Assembly: GCA_021832085.1 (NCBI GenBank)
Contig: JAKBLM010000021.1
Location: forward strand, 1 to 61,621
DNA: 61,621 nucleotides
Direction: 5' to 3'
Source of the DNA: Acidobacteriota bacterium
Lineage (GTDB): Bacteria; Acidobacteriota; Terriglobia; Acidiferrales; UBA7541
The notes beneath the pieces are model-generated. The model made no database searches. It worked only from the letters and a program-made list of their open reading frames with translations, and was not told the origin of the DNA. Numbering within the stretch: position 1 is the first letter of the stretch; every line of letters begins with the position of its first letter. Both the position numbers and the translations under genes were made by a program. Shown in pieces: positions 34,431-43,772 of this stretch.

Positions 34431-34450
34431 ATTTTCCACAGACGCGGAGA
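34431..34450 (+). promoter_or_regulatory. Two adjacent DnaA-box-like nonamers
   Basis: TTATCCACA (34431-34439) is a perfect consensus DnaA box. TTTTCCACA (34442-34450), two bases later in the same direction, differs by one base. They lie 120-140 bp before the first kinase gene in a 317-bp divergent region. The cluster is too small for a full origin; DnaA-controlled transcription is a possible reading. Confidence 0.5.
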
Positions 34451-34571
34451 TCCGCACGATCCCCGCCGCCCCTTCACAACCCCGGCCGCCGGCGTGTAAC
34501 ATGAGCCTTGGCTGCGGCTTACGCGTGGCGGAGGGGGACAGCCCGATGACGAGGTCTGGAGACAATCGTTC

Positions 34572-35291
34572 ATGATGCCCGCGCCGGGGAGCGAAACCGC
34601 GACCGAGGCCAAACCCGCCAAAATCGCTTCACACAATTATCCAGGCGCCCTCGTCGTGGTGGAGGGCATCGACGGCTCGGGCAAGAGCACGCAGCTACAT
34701 CTGCTGAAGCGCTGGCTGGAAGTTGGCGGCTACCGCACCCATTTTACCGAATGGAACTCGTCGCCCCTTGTCGCCACGGCCACCAAGCGAGGGAAGAAGC
34801 GCCGCCTGCTCACGCCGGTCACCTTTTCGCTGATTCACGCCACCGATTTTGCCGATCGCTATGAGCGCCAGATCCTGCCCTTGCTGCGCAGCGGCCATCT
34901 GGTGCTCGCCGACCGTTACGTCTACACGGCCTACGCCCGCGACGGCGCCCGTGGCTGCCCTACGCCCTGGCTGCGGAACCTCTATCGCTTCGCCACTCAG
35001 CCCGACATCACTTTCTATTTCCGGGCCCCGCTGGAGATTGCCGTCGAGAGGATCCTCAGCGGCCGGCCGCGCTTGAAATTCTACGAGGCCGGCGCCGATC
35101 TCGCCCTATCGCTCGACCGGGTCGAGAGTTTTCGCATTTTCCAGGGCATGATTCTCGAGCGTTACGACCAGCTGATCGAATCGGAGAATTTCGTGCTCAT
35201 GGACGGGACAATGCCCGTGCATAAACTCCAGCAGCAGATGCGCGAGATCGTCTCGGCGCGGATCGATCTGAAGCGCTTTTCCACCTCATGA
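34572..35291 (+). CDS. Thymidylate-kinase-like P-loop kinase, copy 1
   Basis: 239 residues. The Walker A GIDGSGKST (K38) follows LVVVE; the TMPK-type DR motif is ADRYVYTAYARDG. The lid or C-terminal region contains RPRLKFYEAGADLALS and SFRIFQGMILERYDQL. The architecture is of the dTMP kinase fold (dTMP + ATP to dTDP + ADP). The FYEAG-D-LS signature and the long N-terminal extension (~25 residues) suggest a distinct subgroup. It overlaps the second kinase by 4 bp (ATGA), followed by Ppx/GppA. A true Tmk role is possible, but the phosphatase-rich context points to another phosphoryl acceptor such as polyphosphate. Confidence 0.8.
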   Translation: MMPAPGSETATEAKPAKIASHNYPGALVVVEGIDGSGKSTQLHLLKRWLEVGGYRTHFTEWNSSPLVATATKRGKKRRLLTPVTFSLIHATDFADRYERQILPLLRSGHLVLADRYVYTAYARDGARGCPTPWLRNLYRFATQPDITFYFRAPLEIAVERILSGRPRLKFYEAGADLALSLDRVESFRIFQGMILERYDQLIESENFVLMDGTMPVHKLQQQMREIVSARIDLKRFSTS

Positions 35292-36103
35292 GCGGCGACG
35301 CCAAAACCCCGTCGAAAGCGGAGCATCGCCCGGCGACCGTCGATACGATCGAGGCGCCGGGCCCGGTCGCGGTTCCCTCGGTGATTTCGCTGAATCTTTC
35401 CGAGGCCGGGCGAAAGGAGATCGGCGGCCACCTGATCGTGATCGAGGGCACCGACGGTTCGGGGCGCTCCACGCAGATCGCCCTGCTCACCGAATGGCTC
35501 GAATGGCAGGGATTCGCCGTGCAGACGATGGGTCTGCGGCGCTCGGCGCTGATCGGGCGCGATATCGACGCTCTGCTGGCGCGCAACGTGGTCACCCGCT
35601 ACACGCTCGCGCTGATGTACGCCACCGATTTCTACAACCAGCTTGAGAGCCGCATCATTCCCGCGCTCCATTCCGGCATGGTGGTGCTCGCCGACCGGTA
35701 TTACTACACGCTGATCGTGCGCGCGGTCGTGCGCGGCATCGATCGTGAATACGCCCACCAGCTCTACGCCCTCGCCCTGCGGCCGGACCTCACCTTTTTC
35801 CTCAACCTCCGGCCCGAGGTCTCCTTCGTCCGCGAATTCAAGAAGTCTCCGGCCATCAGCTATTGGGAAGCGGGCCGCGACATGCACCTCTCCGACGACC
35901 TCTACCAATCGTTCATCCAGTATCAGGGCATGCTGCGCAAGGAATTCGTCTATCTCGCCAAGCGCCACAACTTCATCACCTTCAACGGAGAAGGCTCGGT
36001 TCGCATGGTCAACGCCGATCTGCGCCGCCGCATTGCCGAGCACCTCGGCATCCGCAGCGTCCGCTACCAGCCCTCTCAAGCGCTGGTCCATCTATGGGGC
36101 TAG
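35288..36103 (+). CDS. Thymidylate-kinase-like P-loop protein, copy 2, with altered Walker A
   Basis: 271 residues. It is clearly paralogous to copy 1 (ADRYYYTLIVRAVVRG; SYWEAGRDMHLSDDLYQSF; YQGMLRKEF). In the P-loop GTDGSGRST the invariant Lys is Arg60 (codon CGC). The N-terminal ~45 residues are a low-complexity extension. The first four bp overlap the end of copy 1 and the last ten overlap the start of the Ppx gene, so the three are translationally coupled. The Lys-to-Arg change usually cripples nucleotide hydrolysis, so this may be a regulatory partner of copy 1 or a differently tuned kinase. Confidence 0.8.
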   Translation: MSGDAKTPSKAEHRPATVDTIEAPGPVAVPSVISLNLSEAGRKEIGGHLIVIEGTDGSGRSTQIALLTEWLEWQGFAVQTMGLRRSALIGRDIDALLARNVVTRYTLALMYATDFYNQLESRIIPALHSGMVVLADRYYYTLIVRAVVRGIDREYAHQLYALALRPDLTFFLNLRPEVSFVREFKKSPAISYWEAGRDMHLSDDLYQSFIQYQGMLRKEFVYLAKRHNFITFNGEGSVRMVNADLRRRIAEHLGIRSVRYQPSQALVHLWG

Positions 36104-37731
36104 TCTGGGGCTCGCCGGTTCGGATCGCGGCCATCGATGCCGGCTCCAACGCCATCCGTCTCGCAATCGCGGAAGTCCGGCCCGGAGCCGGCCTGGCTGT
36201 CGTCGAAACCGAGCGCTATCCCGTTCGCCTGGGCCATCGCGTCTTTCTGGAACGCAGGCTCGACGCGGCCACGATCGACCGTGCCGCCCAGGCATTTCGC
36301 CGTTTTCGCCGGCTGCTTGACCGCTATCAGGTGAAGTCCTACCGCGCCGTCGCCACCAGCGCAGCCCGCGAGGCAGGCAACCGCCAACTCCTGCTCCGGC
36401 GCATTCGCCGCGTTTCCAACCTACGCCTGCAAGTGATCAGTTCGGCCGAGGAGGCGCGGCTCGTGCGCCACGCGGTCGTCCAGGCACTCGGCGCCAACGC
36501 GGCGCCGCGGCTGATCTTCGATCTCGGCGGCGGCAGCCTCGAGATCACCCTGCTCCACGCCGAAGGCGTGGAGCGCTCCTTCGCCTTGCCGCTCGGCACC
36601 GTTCGCCTGATGGAATCGCTCGGCCTGGGCGACCGGATGACGCGCGACCAGCAACGCGCCCTGCGCGACCGCGTGCTGGCCACGTTGGTTTCGGCTTGGC
36701 CCGATCCTCCCGACCTCGCCGACAGTGTCGTCGTCGGCTGCGGCGGCAATGCCGAGGCGCTGGCCCGCATCACGGCCGGCGCGCCGTTGCGCGGCGTTCC
36801 GGTGCTGCACATGGGCCTGCTGAAGCGCTTCCTGCCGGAAATTCTGAGGCTGGATGTGTCGGCCCGGATGAAGGCTTTCGGCGTCCGCCGCGACCGTGCC
36901 GACGTCATGGCGGTGGCCGCGGTCATTTTCACCACGCTGGCAGAGTGGCTCGATCTGCGCAACGTGCTCGTCCCCGGCGTCGGCGTGCGCGAGGGCATCC
37001 TGAACGACCTCGCCGTTTCCTTGCTGCGCCGCCCTCCCAGCGCCGGACAGGCGCGCCGCGCCCGCCGCCTGCTCGCCGGCGCGAGGGCTTTCGCCGAAGC
37101 GCTGCGCTGCGATTCGGCTCACGCCGAGGGCGTGCGCTCGCTCGCCGTGTCCTTTTTCGACCAGCTGGCGCCGCTGCACGGCCTGCCGCCTGAGCTGCGC
37201 CTGTCGCTCGAGCTGGCTGCGGTACTCCACGACGTGGGCCGGGTTGTGAATCCCGAGGGCCATCAGAAGCACGGGGAATATCTGGTCCGCCACGGGCGGC
37301 TGCCCGGGCTGAGCCCTGCCGAGCGCGAACTGGTCGCCTGCCTGGTGCGGTACCATGGCGCGGTCGAGCCGGCGCTGCGGCACAAGCTCTATGCCTCGTT
37401 CAGCCCGCGCGAGCGCCGCCAGGTGCGCGTGCTCGCCTCCCTGCTGCGCATCGCCGTCGCCCTGAACACCCCGCCGTCGGCCGCCGTCGTGAATCATGCC
37501 GCCGCCTGGGTACACGCCGGCGAAGTCATCTTCGAAATTCCTTCCGGCGCGGGACTGGCCGGCCGCCTGCGCCAGGCGCGCCGCGGCGCCGCTTTGTTCG
37601 AGCAGGAATTCCAGCGCAAGGCCGTCTTCCGCCGCGCCAGCCACGGCCGGGCCGGAGCCGGCGTCGGCAAACGTGCCGGCCGGCACGCCGAGCGGAAGTC
37701 GCGCAAAAGAACTTCCAGCAAGGCCGCCTGA
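36094..37731 (+). CDS. ppx: Exopolyphosphatase / pppGpp phosphohydrolase (Ppx/GppA family) with C-terminal HD domain
   Basis: 545 residues from ATG 36094, in the last codons of the preceding gene. The actin-like Ppx/GppA domain has IAAIDAGSNAIRLAIAE, ATSAAREAGNR, VISSAEEARLV and LIFDLGGGSLEITLL (phosphate-binding loops). The C-terminal HD domain has LELAAVLHDVGR (H379, D380) and ACLVRYHGAVEP. The C-terminus is a very basic Arg/Ala/Lys tail. The enzyme removes terminal phosphate from polyphosphate or pppGpp. Third gene of the kinase-kinase-Ppx operon, with sixA 60 bp downstream. Confidence 0.92.
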   Translation: MGLVWGSPVRIAAIDAGSNAIRLAIAEVRPGAGLAVVETERYPVRLGHRVFLERRLDAATIDRAAQAFRRFRRLLDRYQVKSYRAVATSAAREAGNRQLLLRRIRRVSNLRLQVISSAEEARLVRHAVVQALGANAAPRLIFDLGGGSLEITLLHAEGVERSFALPLGTVRLMESLGLGDRMTRDQQRALRDRVLATLVSAWPDPPDLADSVVVGCGGNAEALARITAGAPLRGVPVLHMGLLKRFLPEILRLDVSARMKAFGVRRDRADVMAVAAVIFTTLAEWLDLRNVLVPGVGVREGILNDLAVSLLRRPPSAGQARRARRLLAGARAFAEALRCDSAHAEGVRSLAVSFFDQLAPLHGLPPELRLSLELAAVLHDVGRVVNPEGHQKHGEYLVRHGRLPGLSPAERELVACLVRYHGAVEPALRHKLYASFSPRERRQVRVLASLLRIAVALNTPPSAAVVNHAAAWVHAGEVIFEIPSGAGLAGRLRQARRGAALFEQEFQRKAVFRRASHGRAGAGVGKRAGRHAERKSRKRTSSKAA

Positions 37732-37790
37732 CCGCGGCGGCTCTCGTCCGCCTCGGCGGTTCGCTCGCAGAAGGGGGAGAAAAAAGAGAT

Positions 37791-38288
37791 ATGCTGCTCT
37801 ATCTCGTGCGTCACGGAATCGCCGCCAGCAAGACCGATCCCGCCAGCCCTCCCGATGCCGAGCGGCCGCTGACGCCCAAGGGAATCGAGAAAACCACAAC
37901 CGCGGCGCGCGGCCTGGCGGAACTGCACATCCGTCCCTCGGTCCTGATTTCCAGCCCGCTGCTGCGCGCCATCCAGACAGCCGAGATTTTCGCCGAAGCT
38001 TTGGGCTTTCCGATCACACGCATCCGCCGCAGCGACAATCTGGCGCCGCAGAGCAAGCCCCTGCTCTTTTTCGCCGAGGTGGCGCAAATGAGGGCGCGAG
38101 AAGTGATGTGCTTCGGCCACGCACCGCACCTCGACGAAGCCATTGCCGCCGCCACAAGCCGCGGGCCCGCCTTCACACAGTTGAAGAAGGGAGGCGTGGC
38201 GCTGCTCGACATCGAATCCTTCGAGCCGCCCAGGGCCCTGCTGTGCTGGCTCTACACGCCCAAAGTGCTTCGCCGCCTGGCCCCGTAG
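37791..38288 (+). CDS. sixA: Phosphohistidine phosphatase SixA family
   Basis: 165 residues. The histidine phosphatase signature LVRHGIA (His8) is at the N-terminus and the second catalytic His is in CFGHAPHLDE (about residue 108). PLTPKGIEKTTTAARGL and SSPLLRAIQTAEIFAE are typical. The ribosome-binding site is GGGGGAG. SixA dephosphorylates phosphohistidine on phosphotransfer proteins (in E. coli, ArcB and the PTS(Ntr)). Here it ends the kinase-kinase-Ppx operon and faces a CHAD-domain gene; SixA and CHAD genes are frequent neighbours. Confidence 0.92.
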   Translation: MLLYLVRHGIAASKTDPASPPDAERPLTPKGIEKTTTAARGLAELHIRPSVLISSPLLRAIQTAEIFAEALGFPITRIRRSDNLAPQSKPLLFFAEVAQMRAREVMCFGHAPHLDEAIAAATSRGPAFTQLKKGGVALLDIESFEPPRALLCWLYTPKVLRRLAP

Positions 38289-38449
38289 GAAAAATCTCCC
38301 CGCCAGCACGACCCTCGCGCTCGCCAAGCCCGTGCCTGCCTCGGCACAACCCTGCTTTCATTTGCAAGATGGGAGAAGGGAAGAACCGTGCCGCAAAGCC
38401 GGCCCGTTGTCGCGAACCACCCCTCTGAAGTGAAAGGAGGCAGACGATG

Positions 38450-39904
38450 CTACGTCTCCGGCAGCACGGAGACGGGCCGTTTGCAGGCGATCTCGAACAG
38501 GTGTCGCGCGCTGGCGATGTAGGAAGCGCGCGGCTCGGCGCCGGTATAGCCGCCGGCGCGAATGGCAATCCCGTCGCGGCCGATCCGGGCCCGCAAGCTC
38601 CGCACCGAGGCGTCGTGGTCGCGGTCGAAGGCGTTGGCGAGCCGCAGGATGCCGGCCAGCAGCAGCACCTTTTGCCTGCGGTCGGGCGGCAAACGCCGGA
38701 AGCCGGCGTGCCGGGCCTGCGGCAGCGCCCGCCGATGATAGCGGGCCACCAGCCCCGCCAGCCGCATCTCTTCCGCTGTCCAGCCGAGCGGCGCCCGGCG
38801 TTGCGCGATCATGCGGCAGGAGCGCTTGTGATGCGAGCGCGGTCCGCCCGCGCGGCCCACATCGTGCGCCAGCGCCGCGATTTCGAGCACCCGGCGCGTG
38901 TCACCGTTGCCTTGCGCCCCGCCCATTCCGGCCGCCGCCAGCTGGTCGTAGAGTTCCAGGGCGAGCTTTCTCACGTGCTTCGCGTGGTCCAGGTCCGGCG
39001 TCAGGAAAGCCGCCCAGGCCTCGATCCACGCCATGGCCGCCGCATCCAGCGCCTTGCCTTGCGGCAGTGCGCGCCTCCACGCGAGCCAGAGCGAGCGCGG
39101 CCCGGACATTTTCTCCCGATAGACACGGATCCGCTCGGCCGAGAGTTCCTCGATCCTCTCCTTCCAGCGCCGGCGCTCCCGCGTGTCGCCCAGCTTCCCG
39201 AGCGAGCGAACCATCGCGAGCAGCAGGTCGAGGTCGTGCAGTTCGCCGAGCGCGTCCTGCATCTCCTTGAGATCGTTCAGCCAGCCCGCCGCCCGCATGG
39301 GCAGGAAGTTTTCCACCGTGTAGCGGAATTTCTTCAGCCCGATTCGCGCGCGGTGAAAAGCGCTGTGCGAGCCGCCGCGCACGGCCTTGCGGTGCAACGC
39401 GTAAGCCTGCTCCCAGCGTTCCGTCGCCAGGTACTCGGCCGCCGGCCCATCGGCCGGCAGGCGAGCCGCATGCGCGGCCAGGTGCTCGGCCCAGGGCTTC
39501 CAACGCTTCCGGTTGAATCGCGTCAGCGCCTTCCGCGCCTCGCGTTCCTCTTCCCGTTCCGTTTCAGTGAGTTGGCGCAGCAGGGCCTCGCCGACGGGTC
39601 CTGGTCCTGCATCGGGAGCAATCCGCTTGACCCAATCGAGCAGCACCTGCGTGTCGCGCAGGCGGCCAAGCCGTTTGAAGAGCCGTTGCCCCTGCTTGTG
39701 CAGGTCACTCCAGGCCGCATCGGGGTCGAGCGTGCGGAAAACCTCAGCCATCGAGAGGCAGCGCCGCAGCGCCACTCGCAAATCGTGCACCGGATCCGCT
39801 TCGAGCGCAGCGCCCGCCGCGGCGTGCTCTTCGATCACCGCGCCCATCCAGTGCGCAAACTGGGCTTCGATTTTCGGAGCGGAAATTGCCGTTGCTTCAG
39901 CCAT
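38450..39904 (-). CDS. CHAD domain fused to a Ppx/GppA-like HD domain
   Basis: 484 residues. Residues about 15-300 are an all-helical CHAD domain with conserved basic patches: PVHDLRVALRRCLSMAEVF, LFKRLGRLRDTQVLLDW, FHRARIGLKKFRYTVENF and ALGELHDLDLLLAMV. CHAD domains bind inorganic polyphosphate. Residues about 335-484 are an HD domain with LEIAALAHDVGR (H347, D348) and LVARYHRRALPQ, closely resembling the C-terminal HD domain of the neighbouring Ppx protein. So a polyphosphate-binding module replaces the actin-like catalytic domain. It is convergent with sixA; 161 bp separate them. Confidence 0.87.
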   Translation of the reverse strand: MAEATAISAPKIEAQFAHWMGAVIEEHAAAGAALEADPVHDLRVALRRCLSMAEVFRTLDPDAAWSDLHKQGQRLFKRLGRLRDTQVLLDWVKRIAPDAGPGPVGEALLRQLTETEREEEREARKALTRFNRKRWKPWAEHLAAHAARLPADGPAAEYLATERWEQAYALHRKAVRGGSHSAFHRARIGLKKFRYTVENFLPMRAAGWLNDLKEMQDALGELHDLDLLLAMVRSLGKLGDTRERRRWKERIEELSAERIRVYREKMSGPRSLWLAWRRALPQGKALDAAAMAWIEAWAAFLTPDLDHAKHVRKLALELYDQLAAAGMGGAQGNGDTRRVLEIAALAHDVGRAGGPRSHHKRSCRMIAQRRAPLGWTAEEMRLAGLVARYHRRALPQARHAGFRRLPPDRRQKVLLLAGILRLANAFDRDHDASVRSLRARIGRDGIAIRAGGYTGAEPRASYIASARHLFEIACKRPVSVLPET

Positions 39905-40084
39905 CCAGGGCTCTTCCGGGTCAGGGAACGCTGCAAGCGGTAGGACATCTCCATTCTAGAATGCGCAGCTTGCAGCGGCCAAGCGGGCCGCGGCGCGCCG
40001 TCACGCCGTGCATGCCGATGGCCGCTGCCTTGGCTCGGGCGCGTGCGTCCAGTAGAATGACCGTTTACGAGCCGCAACAGGGGC

Positions 40085-41257
40085 GTGGCACACAGACATC
40101 GGGAGGGGAAGCGCTCAACCGAGCCGGGCAAAAAGCTCGGCGTGGGCTGGGTCGCCTCGGCATCGTCACGTCGGCGAAGGAAACTCTTGGCGCAGGCACA
40201 ACCATCATCCGAAAGCCAACCGGCAAGACCGGTCGCGGGCGCTGCTTTCCGCGGCAGGAAACCGGACGAAGCTGCCAGGCCGGCAGCCGGGCAAGGGACA
40301 AGCGAGACGCAGGCCGCCAGACGCAGAATCGGCGCGCACACCTCGATCGCCGGAGGAGTTTGCGAGGCGCTCGAACTGGCACGACGGCTTCGCTGCACCA
40401 CGCTGCAGATTTTCTCGGCCAGCCCGCGGATGTGGAGCGACGGTCGCAGGCAAATCGACCCCGGCCAGGCCGCCGCGTTTCGCGAGCGGAGGCTCGCGCT
40501 CGGCCTCGACCCGGTCGTGATCCACGCCAACTACCTGATCAACCTGGCTGCGCCCGACCGGCATACGCGCGCACTCTCGATTCGCGGCTTCCGTGGCGAA
40601 CTGGAGCGGGCAATCGCCCTCGGCGCCGATTACCTGGTGGTGCATCCGGGCAGCCGGCGCGAGAGCAAGTTCGAAGACGCGGTCGAGCGCATCGGCGATT
40701 CGCTCCGGCAGGCGGCGGAGGGCCTCGATCTCGGCCGGCTGCGCGTCCTGATCGAAATCACCGCCGGGCAGGGAAGCGTTGTCGGTTCGCATGTCGGGGA
40801 GCTGCGCGCCATTCTGGATGCGTGCCCCGAACTCGATCTGGGCGTCTGCCTCGATACCGCGCACTTGCTCGCCGCCGGCTATGAGATTCGCACCGCCGCC
40901 GGACTCGATGCCACGCTGGAGGAAATCGACCGGGCGATCGGGCTGGGGCGCGTGCGCGTGGTGCACGTCAACGATTCCAGGTCACCGCTGGGCTCGCGCG
41001 TCGATCGCCACGAACATCTCGGCCGCGGCCACATCGGCCTCGATGCCATGGGCCGCATCGTCAACCATCCCCGGCTCGCCGGGCGCGCCTTCCTGCTGGA
41101 AACGCCGATCGACCGGCCGGGAGACGACTGGCGGAATGTGCGCGCGTTGTGGCGGCTGGCGGGCGTCGAATGGAAACGGCCGGCGGGCGCTGGCGACGGT
41201 TTTCGGCCGCGCCGGCAAAAGACCGCGCGAGGCCGGCCGCGCAAACGGGGAAGGTGA
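40085..41257 (+). CDS. nfo: Endonuclease IV (AP endonuclease)
   Basis: The catalytic TIM barrel starts at about residue 82 with [13 protein letters not shown] and continues with [82 protein letters not shown] and LLETPIDRP. All the zinc-ligand His, Asp and Glu segments are intact. Endonuclease IV incises abasic sites in base excision repair. The first ~80 residues are an Arg/Ala/Pro-rich extension not seen in usual Nfo proteins; no close alternative start codon lies near residue 80. The C-terminus is also basic. leuS begins 7 bp downstream. Confidence 0.9.
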   Translation: MAHRHREGKRSTEPGKKLGVGWVASASSRRRRKLLAQAQPSSESQPARPVAGAAFRGRKPDEAARPAAGQGTSETQAARRRIGAHTSIAGGVCEALELARRLRCTTLQIFSASPRMWSDGRRQIDPGQAAAFRERRLALGLDPVVIHANYLINLAAPDRHTRALSIRGFRGELERAIALGADYLVVHPGSRRESKFEDAVERIGDSLRQAAEGLDLGRLRVLIEITAGQGSVVGSHVGELRAILDACPELDLGVCLDTAHLLAAGYEIRTAAGLDATLEEIDRAIGLGRVRVVHVNDSRSPLGSRVDRHEHLGRGHIGLDAMGRIVNHPRLAGRAFLLETPIDRPGDDWRNVRALWRLAGVEWKRPAGAGDGFRPRRQKTARGRPRKRGR

Positions 41258-41264
41258 GGGAGAC

Positions 41265-43766
41265 GTGGCGGACTACGACCCACAGGAAATCGAGCGGAAG
41301 TGGCAGAAGCTCTGGGAGGAATCCGGGGAGTTCGATACCGAAGCCGCGCCCGGCCGGCCGAAATACTACGTGCTCGAAATGCTGCCTTACCCTTCGGGCA
41401 CGCTCCACATGGGCCACATGCGCAACTACACGATCGGCGACGCCGTCGCCCGCTACAAGCGCATGCGCGGCCTCAACGTGCTGCACCCGCTCGGCTGGGA
41501 TTCCTTCGGCTTGCCCGCTGAAAACGCCGCCCTGCAACACAACATTCACCCGCGCGAATGGACCAATTCCAATATCGCCCAGATGAAAGCGGTCTGCCGC
41601 CGCTTCGGCTTCAGCTACGACTGGCGCCGCGAGATTTCCACCTGCGAGCCGGAATATTATCGCTGGAACCAGTGGTTTTTCCTGCGCATGTACAAGCGCG
41701 GCCTCGCCTACCGCAAGCTTTCGCGCGTGAACTGGTGCCCGAAATGCCAGACCGTTCTCGCCAACGAGCAGGTCGTCGACGGCTGCTGCTGGCGCCACGA
41801 CACCACCCCGGTGGAATCGAAAAGCCTCGAGCAGTGGTTTCTGCGCATCACCGCCTACTCCGACGCGCTGCTCGACGACATGAAGCAGCTCGAGGACGGC
41901 TGGCCTGAGCGCGTCCTCACCATGCAGCGCAACTGGATCGGCAAATCCGTCGGCGCCCGCGTCCGGTTCCGGCTCGCCGGTGATCCGGAGCGCTCGATCG
42001 AGGTGTTCACCACTCGCATCGACACCATCTACGGAGCGACCGCTCTGTTCCTGGCACCCGATCATCCGCTGCTGCCGGGCCTGTTTGCGGAACAGGCCGA
42101 CCGCGCCAGGCTCGAAGGGGAATGGAACGAGCTGCGGCGCAACATCCTCCGCCCGGCGGAGCTCTCGGCGGAAAAGATGGGCTTTTTTACCGGCCGCTAC
42201 GTGGAGAATCCGTTCTCAGGCGACCAAATGCCGATCTGGGCGGCCAATTTCGTGCTCTCGGAATACGGCACCGGTGCCGTGATGTGCGTGCCGGCGCACG
42301 ATCAGCGCGATTTCGAATTTTGCAGGAAATATGGCCTGCCGGTGAAAGTGGTGATCCAGCCTGCGGGCGGGGAAGCGCCCATCTCGGCCGAGGGTCTCGA
42401 AGCCGCCTCGTCCGGCTACGGCATCCTGGTCGATTCCGGCCCCTATTCCGGCCTCAGCTCCGGGCAGGCGCTCGAGCGGATGTCGGCCGACTCGCGCGAA
42501 CGGGGCTTCGGTAGGCCGGAAACAATCTTCCGTCTGCGCGACTGGGGCATTTCCCGCCAGCGCTACTGGGGCACGCCGATCCCGATTATTTATTGCGAGA
42601 AGTGCGGCACGGTGCCCGTCCCGGACGACCAGTTGCCTGTGCGCCTGCCGGACAAGGTGGAAATCACCGGCCGCGGCAGCTCACCGTTGGCCGGCGTGCC
42701 CGAATTCGTCAATACGCGATGCCCCCAATGCGGCGGCGCGGCCCGGCGCGAAACCGACACCATGGACACCTTCGTCGATTCGTCCTGGTATTTCTACCGC
42801 TACACCGATCCGCACAATCGGCAAGCACCTTACGATCCCGCCGCCGTCGCCTACTGGTTCCCCATCGATCAGTACATCGGCGGCATCGAGCACGCGATTC
42901 TGCACCTGATCTACAGCCGCTTCTTCTGCAAAGTGATGCGCGACCTCGGCCTCGTCACCCACGACGAGCCGGTGATGCGCCTCTTCTCCCAGGGCATGGT
43001 GCAGAAGGGCGGCGTCGCCATGTCGAAATCCCGCGGCAACGTCGTTCCGGCGATGGATGTCGCCGAGCGCTACGGCTGCGACACCGGCCGCGTCTACATG
43101 CTCTTCGCCGCGCCGCCGGAAAAGGATCTCGAATGGAGCGAGCAGGGCATCGAAGGCTGCTCCCGCTTCCTTCATCGCGTCTTTCGCCTGGTGGAACGCC
43201 ACGCCGAGCGCCTGCGCCCCGTTCCTTCCGAGAATCCCCATGGCCTGGCCGCTGCTTCGCTCACCGACACCGAGCGCGCGCTGCTGCGCAAGACCCACCA
43301 GACGCTCAAGCGCGTCACCGACGATTTTGAGATTCGCTGGCATTTCAACACGTCCGTCGCCGCGATCATGGAACTGGTCAACGAGTTCTACGGGCGCGAG
43401 CCGGTCGAGGAGAACGCTCGCCCTGAAATCATCAAGGGCTGCCTGGAGCACCTCATCCAGATGCTCGCGCCCTTTGCCCCGCACCTGGCCGAGGAGCTCT
43501 GGGAAACGCTGGGCCACCACGGCCGGCTCGGGCAGGCCGCCTGGCCCGCCTTCGATCCCGAGCTTGCCAGCGAAGACGAATTCCAGATCGTCGTCCAGGT
43601 CAACGGGCGCGTCCGCGGCCATGTCCTCGCCACCGCCGGGCTCCCCGACGAGGAAGTGGTGCGGCGCGCGCTGGCCGATCCGAAGCTGGCGCCGTTCCTG
43701 GAGAATAAGAAGGTGGTCAAAACCGTGGTCGTTCCCAACCGGCTCGTCAACGTGGTGGTACGCTAG
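41265..43766 (+). CDS. leuS: Leucyl-tRNA synthetase
   Basis: 833 residues from GTG 41265 (GAGGGAG ribosome-binding site; frame begins [18 protein letters not shown]). Class I motifs: [18 protein letters not shown] (HIGH) and [11 protein letters not shown]. The editing (CP1) domain contains [23 protein letters not shown] (split here: [20 protein letters not shown]). In the signature loop the first residue of KMSKS is Ala (VAMSKS). The C-terminal anticodon-binding and extra domains are complete ([14 protein letters not shown]). The gene is 6 bp before guaA. Confidence 0.97.
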   Translation: MADYDPQEIERKWQKLWEESGEFDTEAAPGRPKYYVLEMLPYPSGTLHMGHMRNYTIGDAVARYKRMRGLNVLHPLGWDSFGLPAENAALQHNIHPREWTNSNIAQMKAVCRRFGFSYDWRREISTCEPEYYRWNQWFFLRMYKRGLAYRKLSRVNWCPKCQTVLANEQVVDGCCWRHDTTPVESKSLEQWFLRITAYSDALLDDMKQLEDGWPERVLTMQRNWIGKSVGARVRFRLAGDPERSIEVFTTRIDTIYGATALFLAPDHPLLPGLFAEQADRARLEGEWNELRRNILRPAELSAEKMGFFTGRYVENPFSGDQMPIWAANFVLSEYGTGAVMCVPAHDQRDFEFCRKYGLPVKVVIQPAGGEAPISAEGLEAASSGYGILVDSGPYSGLSSGQALERMSADSRERGFGRPETIFRLRDWGISRQRYWGTPIPIIYCEKCGTVPVPDDQLPVRLPDKVEITGRGSSPLAGVPEFVNTRCPQCGGAARRETDTMDTFVDSSWYFYRYTDPHNRQAPYDPAAVAYWFPIDQYIGGIEHAILHLIYSRFFCKVMRDLGLVTHDEPVMRLFSQGMVQKGGVAMSKSRGNVVPAMDVAERYGCDTGRVYMLFAAPPEKDLEWSEQGIEGCSRFLHRVFRLVERHAERLRPVPSENPHGLAAASLTDTERALLRKTHQTLKRVTDDFEIRWHFNTSVAAIMELVNEFYGREPVEENARPEIIKGCLEHLIQMLAPFAPHLAEELWETLGHHGRLGQAAWPAFDPELASEDEFQIVVQVNGRVRGHVLATAGLPDEEVVRRALADPKLAPFLENKKVVKTVVVPNRLVNVVVR

Positions 43767-43772
43767 ATACCA

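Noticed and set aside
34431..34450. Replication origin
   Set aside because: Only two DnaA boxes and no dnaA, dnaN or AT-rich unwinding element nearby.
34572..36103. The two kinases as Ppk2-family polyphosphate kinases
   Set aside because: The P-loops and DR motif follow thymidylate kinase (GIDGSGKST, ADRY), not the Ppk2 pattern G-x-D-A-A-G-K; the polyphosphate link rests on context only.
36421..37899. Large minus-strand open frame opposite ppx
   Set aside because: Antisense to a well-supported Ppx/GppA gene; no domain recognisable.
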